From: Dendronalium phyllosphericum CENA369
GTDB lineage: Bacteria > Cyanobacteriota > Cyanobacteriia > Cyanobacteriales > Nostocaceae
Direction of reading: 5' to 3'
DNA: 40,673 nt
Assembly (NCBI RefSeq): GCF_016056275.1
Contig: NZ_JAECZA010000033.1
Span: forward strand, 1 to 40,673
Made by a program: the position numbers and the translations under genes. Below the pieces are notes generated by a model, which had not been told where the DNA came from, did no database searches, and was given only the letters and a program-made list of their open reading frames with translations. Of this stretch, positions 24,223 to 31,963 are shown one piece after another (the first letter of the stretch is position 1; each line of letters opens with the position of its first letter).

Positions 24223-24456
24223 CTAGGTTAAATTATTTGCTTTCTCAACTGCTCGCTTTAAATCTTCAAAGGTAATACTACGGTCCCCGTCTGAATCATA
24301 CTGTAATACCAACTCCTGGGGGCTAGTGATACCTGTTTCTGCTGAGATGATTGCACTTAAGCCAGGACTTAAAAAAAGCTCATTAATGGAGACTTTGCCA
24401 TCTCTATCGGTATCTAATTCATTAAAAAGGGATTGAAGCTCTTGCTCGGTTGCCAT
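24223..24456 (-). CDS. cse: Two-EF-hand calcium-binding protein, CSE-like
   Basis: Small acidic protein of 77 residues with two EF-hand loops: DTDRDGKVSINEL (~15-27) and DSDGDRSITFEDL (~53-65), each with acidic residues at positions 1, 3, 5 and 12 as needed for calcium. The helical linker carries GLSAIISAETGITSPQELV. Size and layout match the Ca2+-sensor EF-hand protein (CSE) of Anabaena, reported to influence photosynthetic electron flow and heterocyst formation; that function is from literature memory. It is cytosolic (no signal peptide) and stands alone between the Omp85 gene and a divergent flavoprotein. Confidence 0.8.
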   Translation of the reverse strand: MATEQELQSLFNELDTDRDGKVSINELFLSPGLSAIISAETGITSPQELVLQYDSDGDRSITFEDLKRAVEKANNLT

Positions 24457-24873
24457 AAATTTCTATCTGAATTGATTTTTAAATTTAATATCTCATTAAT
24501 CTCTCAAAATTAAACAAACTTATATCCTTAGACGTAGAAACGGATATCGCTGGGGCTTAGATCCGGTGTAAGCTGTTCTGGAAAATAACGCTTAAATAAC
24601 AGCTAATGAGGAATAAGTCAAGAGATTGTCAACTAAAGATAAAGTGGAAAGTAAAGACTCTACAGTAAAATTTGGGAATTTATATCCAGTTTTCACTCTG
24701 ATTTCATCCTTGATTTTTTCTTTAGTTACATCTAGCTATTGACAATTTTTACCGTTCTGCAAAAATAAATCCGTTTGGGCTGAACGCGACAATGAAAAAA
24801 CACAAGCAATCTGCTAGCTAACAGCTCTGATTTATTGCTAGTAATTTATCGTGGATAATTAATTTTGTAACCA
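24457..24873. other. Divergent intergenic region
   Basis: About 420 AT-rich bases hold the promoters of the EF-hand gene and the Rieske flavoprotein gene. No NtcA site, hairpin or RNA gene was recognised. Confidence 0.5.
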
Positions 24874-26811
24874 ATGAGTCAACCATTTAATTTATCAGAA
24901 TCATCTACTATCAACCGTCGCACGCTACTCAAAGTATTTGGTATTGGGGCGATTGCAGGGGTAACAGGATACTCTCGGTTTAGTAAGCCAAAACCTACAG
25001 TATTTCAAAAAGATACACTCAATTTACCACGGCTACTTCATCAACAAAAAAGTGTTGTAGTTATTGGCGGTGGTTTAGCAGGTTTAGCTTGTGCTTATGA
25101 ATTGAGTCAGCGGGGATTTGCAGTTACGCTTTTAGAAAAATCTCCTCAATTAGGTGGCAAAATTGCTAGTTGGCAAATAGAAGCTGCTGGTGAAACTTTT
25201 ATGATGGAACATGGGTTTCATGGCTTTTTTCCCCAGTACTATAACTTGAATAACATAGTTGCAGAATTGGGGATAAATGATAACTTTGAATCGTTAAATT
25301 CTTATTCAGTTATTTACCGCGATCGCCAATATAAACCAGAAGTATTTCATCCTAGTAATTCTGCCTTTCCCTGGAATATTATAGATTTAGCGATCGCTTC
25401 TCCCAATCGTTTCAAATGGGGAATTAATCTCACTAAACTCAAACATTTGCAAGTGTTTCAAGCAATTTCTGGTTTTCAGCGAGAAAAGAACTATCAACGG
25501 TTTGATAATATCTCAGTTGCCGATTGGGTAAAAACAGAATTTCCTCAAGGTTTATACGATTTGTATTTTCTGCCTTTTGCTAAATCTAGCTTGAATGCAC
25601 CAGATATAATGAGTGTAGGAGAACTCATGCAATTCTTCCATTTTTATTTTTTTGGCAATCCAGAAGGGCTAGCTTTTAATGGTACGAAAGACGATATGGG
25701 TACAAGTTTAGTGCAACCTATCGTCAGGGCAATTAAAAGAAATAATGGCAAAATTATTACTGATGCAAATGTGGCTGAAGTCTCTGTTGCAAAAGGGAAA
25801 ATCGATGCTTTAAAATATTATATTGGTAGCAATAAAAATAATGTTCCTTTTTGGGTAAAGCGGAATTCCTCTGTTAAGACTGAAGAAATAAAATATTTTG
25901 GCGCAGCTGATGAATTATTTGCTGTATCATCTAATAGTAAAGAAGCAATTTCACTTACCTGCACTCATCAAGGCTGCACCGTACAAATGGCAGCAGATGG
26001 TAAGTTTCATTGCCCTTGTCATGGAGCAATTTTTACTGCTGATGGTAAAGTTTTAAAAGGGCCTGCTCAACGAGATTTATCAAAATTGCAAATAGTACAA
26101 CAACAAAACGATGAATTGCAATTGGTAGCAGCAAAGGAATCAGCATCACCAGAAATTATGAAAGCAGATTATTACGTCTTTGCTACCGATGTTCCTGGAG
26201 TACAACAACTATTTAAACTAGTGAGTGGAGACGTAGATCGAAAAGTGCGATCGCAGGTTGAAAAATTGAGTATCGCTGACCCATTTGCTGTCTGTCGTTT
26301 TTGGTTTGACCGCGATTTTACATGGGAACAAAGTAATTTTACTTCTTTATCTGGGTATCAATTAACTGATAGTATCACCCTTTATCATCGCATCCAAAAA
26401 CAATTCATCGACTGGGCACAACGAACAGGTGGTAGTGTCGTTGAATTACACGCTTACTGCTATAAAGAAAAAGAGTTTCCGAATCAACAAGCTTTGTTAA
26501 CAACTTTTGAAAACGAACTTTATACAATTGTTCCTGAGTTAAAGCAAGCGAATCTATTGCACCGAGAATTAGTGAATCAACATAACTTTTCTGGTTATCC
26601 ACCCAACAGTTATGCACAACGTCCCGAAACTAGCACCAATGTTTCTAACTTATTGTTTGCGGGAGATTGGGTAAAAATGCCTTTTCCTTCTGGGTTAATG
26701 GAACGTGCTGTTAGTAGTGGTTTATTAGCAGCTAATGAAATTTTATATCGTGAGGGTTTGCAGAGGCGATCGCTTTTCTCGGTGAATCCCGAAGGATTGT
26801 TACAAATCTAA
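24874..26811 (+). CDS. Tat-exported FAD-dependent oxidoreductase with inserted Rieske domain
   Basis: Protein of 645 residues. The N terminus has a twin-arginine signal ([21 protein letters not shown], Arg15-Arg16) suggesting export of the folded protein to the thylakoid lumen or periplasm. A flavin-binding amine-oxidase/phytoene-desaturase core starts with [17 protein letters not shown] (~60-75) and [11 protein letters not shown] Rieske [2Fe-2S] domain is inserted at about 325-425: CTHQGC (Cys363, His365, Cys368) and CPCHGA (Cys380, Cys382, His383), including the disulfide pair of the cytochrome b6f type. The flavin fold resumes afterwards and ends with [24 protein letters not shown] (FAD contact). 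Resemblance to carotenoid desaturases such as CrtU/CruE is possible; the substrate is unknown. It is not in an operon. Confidence 0.85.
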   Translation: MSQPFNLSESSTINRRTLLKVFGIGAIAGVTGYSRFSKPKPTVFQKDTLNLPRLLHQQKSVVVIGGGLAGLACAYELSQRGFAVTLLEKSPQLGGKIASWQIEAAGETFMMEHGFHGFFPQYYNLNNIVAELGINDNFESLNSYSVIYRDRQYKPEVFHPSNSAFPWNIIDLAIASPNRFKWGINLTKLKHLQVFQAISGFQREKNYQRFDNISVADWVKTEFPQGLYDLYFLPFAKSSLNAPDIMSVGELMQFFHFYFFGNPEGLAFNGTKDDMGTSLVQPIVRAIKRNNGKIITDANVAEVSVAKGKIDALKYYIGSNKNNVPFWVKRNSSVKTEEIKYFGAADELFAVSSNSKEAISLTCTHQGCTVQMAADGKFHCPCHGAIFTADGKVLKGPAQRDLSKLQIVQQQNDELQLVAAKESASPEIMKADYYVFATDVPGVQQLFKLVSGDVDRKVRSQVEKLSIADPFAVCRFWFDRDFTWEQSNFTSLSGYQLTDSITLYHRIQKQFIDWAQRTGGSVVELHAYCYKEKEFPNQQALLTTFENELYTIVPELKQANLLHRELVNQHNFSGYPPNSYAQRPETSTNVSNLLFAGDWVKMPFPSGLMERAVSSGLLAANEILYREGLQRRSLFSVNPEGLLQI

Positions 26812-26973
26812 ATCATTAACTGAGTTACAGTTTGTAAAAAAAAGCGATCGCTACTTGCTGTCATAGTCAAAGTGCGATCGCGCTAATTTTATACTAATTG
26901 TCAAATTACTTGTACAGCAGGTCAGAAATGAAGTAAAAACTTGTGTCTAAAACTTTTTTCTTTCTGCCTTCTT

Positions 26974-27483
26974 CTAAATATCCTTCTCGCTTAACTCACG
27001 AGTGATATGGTCAAAAGGTTCATCCACAAAAGCAGTATTAGCTACACCCGCAGCTAGCACTTGTTCCTTAACTAAATCCTTGAGAATTTGGACACCGCGA
27101 ACGGTTGGGCCAATGGGTACTCCTAAAGAATTGTAAGTTTCCCGCAGTCCTTGCAGTACTCGCTCATCCAACACATTCGTATTACCAGCAACCAAAGCGT
27201 AGGTAGCATAGCGCAGGTAGTAGTCCATATCGCGCAGACAAGCCGCATAACGACGAGTCGTATAAGCATTTCCACCAGGACGAATTAATTCTGGCAGTTC
27301 TTCAAACAACCTCAAACCAGCCTGCTTCACAAGTCCAGCTGCATTAGAATTAATTGCCCCCGCAGCTTGCACCCGTGCTGTACCACTTTCAAAGTATGAT
27401 TTAAGGCTATCAATCGCATTGCGATCGAAATATCGGCCTGCTACGTCATAATTCTTAATCAAGCTTGTTACTGCATCGCGCAT
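26974..27483 (-). CDS. apcF: Allophycocyanin beta-18 subunit (ApcF)
   Basis: Phycobilisome core subunit of 169 residues, the exact family length. Seen: MRDAVTSLIKNYDVAGRYFDRNA at the N terminus, the asparagine-containing IRPGGNAYTTRRY (methylated Asn site), and the phycocyanobilin-binding cysteine in AACLRDMDYYLRY; LDERVLQGLRETYNSLGVPIGPTVRG follows. The FVDEPFDHITRELSEKDI tail separates ApcF from ApcB. It pairs with the core-membrane linker ApcE in the trimer that passes energy to photosystem II. The start is ATG 27483 with a GGGAGAAGAAGG ribosome region; a TTG five codons upstream is rejected. It is divergent to glnA, as I recall for Anabaena PCC 7120. Confidence 0.93.
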   Translation of the reverse strand: MRDAVTSLIKNYDVAGRYFDRNAIDSLKSYFESGTARVQAAGAINSNAAGLVKQAGLRLFEELPELIRPGGNAYTTRRYAACLRDMDYYLRYATYALVAGNTNVLDERVLQGLRETYNSLGVPIGPTVRGVQILKDLVKEQVLAAGVANTAFVDEPFDHITRELSEKDI

Positions 27484-27700
27484 TCCTTCTTCTCCCAATC
27501 GTTGCTATCTATGGTTTGATATTAATTTGGCTGCACTTACGCAACAGCAAATTTTTGTGCTATTTAAAATTAGATTCGGCACAAAAATAATCATCCGCTA
27601 CTTAAGGATTCTATGCCAAAGTTGACCCCTATGAGACGAACTTTACTGTTTTGTACACATGACTGAGGAAAGGTTAATATAACCTGTAATCCAGATAATC

Positions 27701-27716
27701 TGTAACAAATACTACA
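27701..27716 (+). promoter_or_regulatory. NtcA-binding site of glnA
   Basis: TGTA-ACAAATAC-TACA is a perfect TGTA-N8-TACA NtcA box. It lies 22 bases before a TAN3T -10 box, the standard spacing for NtcA-activated (class II) promoters, so NtcA should activate glnA when nitrogen is scarce. Confidence 0.92.
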
Positions 27717-27738
27717 AAATTCTTTAATGTCCAGTATT

Positions 27739-27744
27739 TACGAT
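27739..27744 (+). promoter_or_regulatory. -10 box of the NtcA-dependent glnA promoter
   Basis: TACGAT fits TAN3T and starts exactly 22 bases after the end of the NtcA box. Transcription would start near 27751. Confidence 0.7.
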
Positions 27745-27842
27745 ATTGCAGGTGTGTCATCAACTGGGTTCAGATCGTCAGGGTTAGAATGCTTTGGAAG
27801 ATTCTAGTTTTACTTTAGAAAATTGGTAGAGAAGGAGTAACA

Positions 27843-29258
27843 ATGACAACCCCACAAGAAGTCTTGAAGAGAATTCAAGATGAAAAGATTGAACTGATCG
27901 ATCTGAAATTCATCGATATACCAGGAACTTGGCAGCACCTGACTCTGTACCAAAACCAAATCGATGAGAGTTCATTTACCGATGGCGTACCATTCGATGG
28001 TTCTAGTATCCGGGGTTGGAAGGCAATCAACGAATCGGACATGACAATGGTACTCGATCCGAATACTGCCTGGATCGATCCCTTCATGGAAGTGCCGACA
28101 CTAAGCATTGTTTGTAGCATTAAAGAACCCCGTACAGGTGAATGGTACAACCGTTGCCCTCGCGTTATTGCCCAAAAAGCTATAGACTACTTAGTTTCTA
28201 CTGGTATCGGTGACACAGCCTTCTTTGGCCCGGAAGCTGAATTTTTTATCTTTGATAGTGTCCGCTTCGATCAAACCGCCAATGAAGGCTACTACTACGT
28301 AGATTCTATAGAAGGTCGTTGGAATTCTGGTAAAAACGAAAAGCCGAATCTGGGTTACAAACCACGCTTCAAAGAGGGGTACTTCCCAGTTTCACCAACA
28401 GATTCTCTGCAAGACATCCGTACAGAGATGCTGTTGACGATGGCAAAATTAGGCGTACCTATTGAAAAGCACCACCACGAAGTAGCCACAGGCGGTCAGT
28501 GCGAATTGGGTTTCCGCTTCGGTAAATTGATCGAAGCAGCTGATTGGCTACTGATTTACAAATACGTTATTAAGAACGTAGCTTGGAAACATGGAAAAAC
28601 TGTCACCTTCATGCCAAAACCCTTGTTTGGTGATAACGGTTCTGGGATGCACACCCACCAGTCCATCTGGAAAGATGGTCAGCCTCTATTCGCAGGCGAT
28701 AAGTACGCTGGTTTGAGTGAAACAGCACTATATTACATTGGTGGTCTGCTCAAACATGCACCAGCGCTATTAGGAATTACCAATCCCAGCACTAACTCCT
28801 ACAAGCGCTTAGTACCTGGTTATGAAGCACCAGTGAACTTGGCTTACTCCCAAGGGAACCGTTCGGCTTCTATCCGTATTCCTTTGTCTGGGGATAACCC
28901 AAAAGCTAAACGCTTAGAGTTCCGTTGTCCAGATGCTACTGCTAACCCCTACTTGGCATTTGCTGCCATGCTTTGTGCTGGTATCGATGGCATCAAGAAC
29001 AAAATTCATCCTGGCGAACCCTTAGATAAAAATATCTATGAACTTTCTCCAGAAGAACTGGCGAAGGTTCCTTCTACTCCCGGTTCTCTAGAATTGGCAT
29101 TAGAAGCACTAGAAAAAGATCATGCTTTCTTGACAGAGTCAGGCGTGTTCACAGAAGACTTCATCGAAAATTGGATTGACTACAAACTAGCTAACGAAGT
29201 CAAGCCTTTGCAGCTACGTCCTCATCCCTACGAGTTTAATCTGTATTACGATGCCTAG
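27843..29258 (+). CDS. glnA: Glutamine synthetase type I (GlnA)
   Basis: Dodecameric ammonium-assimilating enzyme of 471 residues, the usual length of GSI. It makes glutamine from glutamate, ammonia and ATP. Seen: the [16 protein letters not shown] segment (active-site Asp loop), [12 protein letters not shown] (metal-binding glutamates), [11 protein letters not shown] (catalytic His), [17 protein letters not shown] (ATP and glutamate binding), and [16 protein letters not shown] containing the position of adenylylated Tyr in enterobacteria (in cyanobacteria control is by small inhibitor proteins instead). An AAGGAG ribosome site precedes the ATG. The gene is controlled by an NtcA site, ends at a strong terminator, and is followed convergently by its inhibitor gene gifA. 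Confidence 0.97.
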   Translation: MTTPQEVLKRIQDEKIELIDLKFIDIPGTWQHLTLYQNQIDESSFTDGVPFDGSSIRGWKAINESDMTMVLDPNTAWIDPFMEVPTLSIVCSIKEPRTGEWYNRCPRVIAQKAIDYLVSTGIGDTAFFGPEAEFFIFDSVRFDQTANEGYYYVDSIEGRWNSGKNEKPNLGYKPRFKEGYFPVSPTDSLQDIRTEMLLTMAKLGVPIEKHHHEVATGGQCELGFRFGKLIEAADWLLIYKYVIKNVAWKHGKTVTFMPKPLFGDNGSGMHTHQSIWKDGQPLFAGDKYAGLSETALYYIGGLLKHAPALLGITNPSTNSYKRLVPGYEAPVNLAYSQGNRSASIRIPLSGDNPKAKRLEFRCPDATANPYLAFAAMLCAGIDGIKNKIHPGEPLDKNIYELSPEELAKVPSTPGSLELALEALEKDHAFLTESGVFTEDFIENWIDYKLANEVKPLQLRPHPYEFNLYYDA

Positions 29259-29288
29259 TTAATAGCTGTATCTTAAAGCATAAATTTT

Positions 29289-29313
29289 GCCACCCTAGAG
29301 GGTGGCTTTTTTT
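29289..29313 (+). terminator. Rho-independent terminator of glnA
   Basis: Perfect seven-base stem GCCACCC (29289-29295) / GGGTGGC (29300-29306) with loop TAGA, followed by seven Ts (29307-29313), about 30 bases after the glnA stop. Confidence 0.92.
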
Positions 29314-29356
29314 AGAGTAGAAATCACTTAAAAATATAGCTAAGAACTCTGCCAAC

Positions 29357-29557
29357 CTAGCTCATCGAAGCATGGCTGCTTCCATAAATCATCCGTGTCG
29401 TATGCTCTACTTTCCCTTGAATGGGATTCCAGTACTGGGATGCTTCTTCAGGAAGACCGAGTTCTTGTGCAGCGCGCATCATCATCGATTGTTGACGATT
29501 CTTGATTTGGTGATATTGACGCACCATTAACGCACGAGATTTTTCTTGAATAGACAT
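29357..29557 (-). CDS. gifA: Glutamine synthetase inactivating factor (GifA / IF7-like)
   Basis: Small basic protein of 66 residues, MSIQEKSRALMVRQYHQIKNRQQSMMMRAAQELGL..., that matches the cyanobacterial GS-inactivating factor IF7: helical Arg/Lys-rich stretch (~8-30) plus conserved tail YWNPIQGK. IF proteins bind glutamine synthetase when ammonium is plentiful and block it. Its place next to glnA matches Anabaena (gifA downstream of glnA). The start ATG 29557 follows a GGGAGGAC ribosome site. An NtcA box at 29633-29648 lies at promoter distance upstream; in the known scheme NtcA represses gif genes. Confidence 0.9.
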   Translation of the reverse strand: MSIQEKSRALMVRQYHQIKNRQQSMMMRAAQELGLPEEASQYWNPIQGKVEHTTRMIYGSSHASMS

Positions 29558-29613
29558 AATACAGTCCTCCCTATGTTTTTAGTTATATATCTTTAGCTAG
29601 CTATCCTTACAAA

Positions 29614-29648
29614 ATCATATTAACAATAATTCTGTAACGAAAGTTACA
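29614..29648 (-). promoter_or_regulatory. NtcA-repressed promoter of gifA
   Basis: The palindromic box TGTA-ACGAAAGT-TACA at 29633-29648 is a perfect NtcA site. A -10-like TATGAT is read on the minus strand at 29619-29614, which would place the NtcA box over the -35 region and fit repression. The box is certain as a motif; the promoter geometry is inferred. Confidence 0.8.
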
Positions 29649-30148
29649 AAATCGCTATTCTGAAATAAAAATTTATATTTCAAAGTTGTCAATTAGACAA
29701 TTACTGGCTGAAATCTTGGTTTAACTTGCTTTCACGCAGAAAACAATGGAGATGGGGAGAGTTTTTGCGATAAATTCCCTGCATTCCCTATCTTTTCGTT
29801 CCCGTATCCTGTTTGTGTCAAGTTCGCCTCTAGCGAAAAATCTTTCTCAGGGTCAATAATTTGTTCGTTACATTTATTTACACTTAGAAAGTTAAACTTA
29901 TACATCGGCAATTTTTAAGTACATAGTTTGATTTAAAGTTTTATTTTTTACTTATAAGTATTATGGTTTGGAATTACTAGTACACAACAACAGAAATAAA
30001 TGTACGATCTTAAATACCTACAGTGCTTGTTTTATTTGTTATGTAACTTATTCTGGTCTTGAGCTTTCTGTCTGACTGTACTAGTACAGAAGTTAAAACC
30101 AACAAAGTTAGCATTAGATAACATACTTTACAAAAGTCAACAAAAACT
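29649..30148. other. Intergenic region before the ferritin-like gene
   Basis: About 500 AT-rich bases with no gene. It contains a 14-bp perfect palindrome CTGTACTAGTACAG at 30076-30089, 60 bases before the ferritin-like ATG, and a similar half (ACTAGTACAC) near 29978. These may be operator sites. Confidence 0.5.
30076..30089 (+). promoter_or_regulatory. Palindromic candidate operator of the ferritin-like gene
   Basis: CTGTACTAGTACAG is perfectly self-complementary and sits 59 bases before the start codon. A related ACTAGTACA half lies about 100 bases further upstream. No known regulator is assigned. Confidence 0.4.
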
Positions 30149-31045
30149 ATGACAGTTGTTTATCCACGTAAATTTCAGAATACTTTGGGTGCGAGGGAGA
30201 TTCTCAAACGGGTAGTAAGCGATCGCGAACTCCATCTAATTACCCTCAATCGCTACCGCTACAGCGAGCAACGCAGTTGCAAAGACCTAACTGAGGTAGT
30301 TGAAAAGCTGGATGGACAACCACGAGAACTAATACGGGATTTGTCTCACCACATCTCGGATGAGGCTCGTCATGCTATGTGGCTAACCGATTTGCTCTTC
30401 GATTTAGGAGCTAATATCGGAACTCCCCCTGGAATTTCTTATATTGATGAATTCGATCGCCTGTTAGACAAAGATACTTACGATCCAAAAAGCAATTTAG
30501 AAGACACCTTAATAGCTGGCTTGGCAGCAATTAACATCACTGAAAAACGGGGTTGTGAATATTTTTCTGCCCATATTTACGCACTCAAACAAGCACCGCA
30601 AACAGCAGAAAACATCAAAATCCGCGAAACCATCGAAAAAATTCTCCCAGAAGAAGCCGGACACGTTCGCTGGGGTAATCGATGGTTAGGACAAATAGCA
30701 AATCAAAGTCCAGAGCTTCGGCAAAAGGTAGAGGAAGCCAAGCGCAAATATGCCGCAATAGAACAGGCGGCATTTGAATCGGGAATGGATATTACCCTAG
30801 GTGCAGAGCTGCGGCGGGTGACTAACCTTGTAGAAGTAGCAAATACAATGCCACTTTGGGAACGCCCTAAATATCTCATGGAGCGCTTACCACAAACTTT
30901 GCTAGCACCTGAATTGCAGTTTACTAGGATTCAAGCTGCACAAAAGGCATGGCAGCGCGATCCACAAGCGTTTATGGAGAAGTTTGTACCCATGTTCCTT
31001 AACGGCATTCAAGGTACAAAGAAAGACAACAAAAAAACTGTATAA
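30149..31045 (+). CDS. Ferritin-like di-iron domain protein
   Basis: Helical protein of 298 residues with the ferritin-like di-iron residue pattern: an early glutamate in SDRELHLITLNRYRYSEQ (~25-40), the first ExxH in SDEARHAMWL (~70), a third-helix glutamate in INITEKRGCEYFSAH (~130), and the second ExxH in LPEEAGHVRWG (~172). The C-terminal ~90 residues are helical and specific to this group. There is no signal peptide. Such proteins can be oxygenases, oxidases or iron stores; no substrate is evident. A palindromic site precedes it. It lies between gifA and the PatX-like gene; a heterocyst or nitrogen link from this context is only suggestive. Confidence 0.78.
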   Translation: MTVVYPRKFQNTLGAREILKRVVSDRELHLITLNRYRYSEQRSCKDLTEVVEKLDGQPRELIRDLSHHISDEARHAMWLTDLLFDLGANIGTPPGISYIDEFDRLLDKDTYDPKSNLEDTLIAGLAAINITEKRGCEYFSAHIYALKQAPQTAENIKIRETIEKILPEEAGHVRWGNRWLGQIANQSPELRQKVEEAKRKYAAIEQAAFESGMDITLGAELRRVTNLVEVANTMPLWERPKYLMERLPQTLLAPELQFTRIQAAQKAWQRDPQAFMEKFVPMFLNGIQGTKKDNKKTV

Positions 31046-31637
31046 AACTAGCTAGGTAAGGCTTAAACCTTAGAGGCTATTTATAAAGTAAATATTAAGT
31101 AGCGTGTGTTACGGCCATGCAAGTATTTGGGAGTTTGAGAGAGTGAGAGGTAGCCGTAACGCACCATGTTTATCGGTGCGTTAAGCGTAGCTATAACGCA
31201 CCCTACAATTTAAGGTTTATTTTATAAATCATGCCTTACCTATTTTTGTAACAAAGTAGAATCCTAAAATATTAGATGTTGATGAGTCAGCAAATCATAC
31301 CCAACTAGTAGTGGATCAAAAATCAACTATTTTCCAATCATGATAGTTGGTTGTTCGCAAAGAAAAATATCTACAATAGATGCCCTTGATGTGAAGCGAT
31401 CGCCTGAATAGCGACATCCTGTGAAGAGCAAAAATATATTTGGTGATGCTGTCGATACAGGCAGTGATTTTAATTCGATATCCAAATGCAGTGATGAAAA
31501 ACTCAGTGAAAATTGAAGTTTTTTGTGTGTCAATATTCAGTCTCTAGGAGATAAGTTAGGTACAATATTTTACCGATTTTAAATTGGCTTATCGTGAGAC
31601 TTCTCCCGATAGTACAACAAGCGCGCTCCTGAGATTA
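31046..31637. other. Convergent intergenic region with an interspersed repeat
   Basis: About 590 bases after the ferritin-like gene. At 31154-31206 the repeat TAACGCACC ... GGTGCGTTA ... TAACGCACCCTACAA gives inverted and direct copies typical of Nostocales intergenic repeats. A minus-strand frame at 31327-31533 (68 codons) has no family and ordinary repeat-like content, and is not called. Confidence 0.55.
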
Positions 31638-31862
31638 TTAACCATTAGAACGGGCATTCTTGGATTGAATTAAATCTCTACGTCCTCCACCCCGATATGG
31701 TGTTGGGCTTTCTGGCTCGCTAGGTTGAGGTTTAGCTGAAACCAACTGTTGGGAACTAGAATCAGCTAGCGCTACAAAAGATGAGCTATTTACTACTGAG
31801 CAATTAATAGTCAAGGAACTGAACGCTAGACTCGAAATTAAAAGAGAAAGGGAAGTACGCAT
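31638..31862 (-). CDS. patX: PatX-like precursor of a heterocyst-inhibiting peptide (RGGGR variant)
   Basis: Protein of 74 residues with a secretion signal (MRTSLSLLISSLAFSSLTINCSV, residues 1-~23), a Ser/Gln/Pro-rich middle, and the motif PYRGGGRRDL with the pentapeptide Arg57-Gly-Gly-Gly-Arg61 near the C terminus. PatX proteins in filamentous cyanobacteria are small, secreted and carry RG(S/T)GR followed by R-E/D; the pentapeptide binds HetR and suppresses heterocyst formation. Here Gly replaces Ser/Thr. Context supports the call: from memory, patX of Anabaena PCC 7120 lies a few genes from apcF-glnA-gifA, and a TCCGGA box lies 58 bases upstream. A cyanobacterial secreted peptide with a chance motif is the alternative. 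Confidence 0.65.
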   Translation of the reverse strand: MRTSLSLLISSLAFSSLTINCSVVNSSSFVALADSSSQQLVSAKPQPSEPESPTPYRGGGRRDLIQSKNARSNG

Positions 31863-31919
31863 AGCAGATGTTTATTTTGGAACTGTCTTATCTACTGCTA
31901 CTTAATTTCTCTATATGTG

Positions 31920-31925
31920 TCCGGA
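31920..31925 (-). promoter_or_regulatory. TCCGGA (DIF+-like) box upstream of the PatX-like gene
   Basis: TCCGGA is the motif reported near -35 of heterocyst-differentiation promoters in Anabaena. It lies 58 bases before the ATG. No convincing -10 box was found at the usual spacing, and the hexamer also occurs inside other genes here, so this is suggestive only. Confidence 0.45.
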
Positions 31926-31963
31926 AAATTTTCTAAAAAAGTATTGTGTTTTACAGAAATAAA

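Larger units (their letters stand above)
27484..27842. other. apcF-glnA divergent promoter region
   Basis: About 360 bases hold the promoters of both genes. The glnA side has a perfect NtcA site and a -10 box (separate entries). The leader of glnA is about 90 bases long and contains no recognised glutamine riboswitch. Confidence 0.6.

Noticed and set aside
29558-29632. Glutamine riboswitch before gifA
   Set aside because: The conserved aptamer wording is not visible in the short leader.
31327-31533. 68-codon minus-strand frame
   Set aside because: No signal, family or ribosome site; phenylalanine/serine-rich chance composition.
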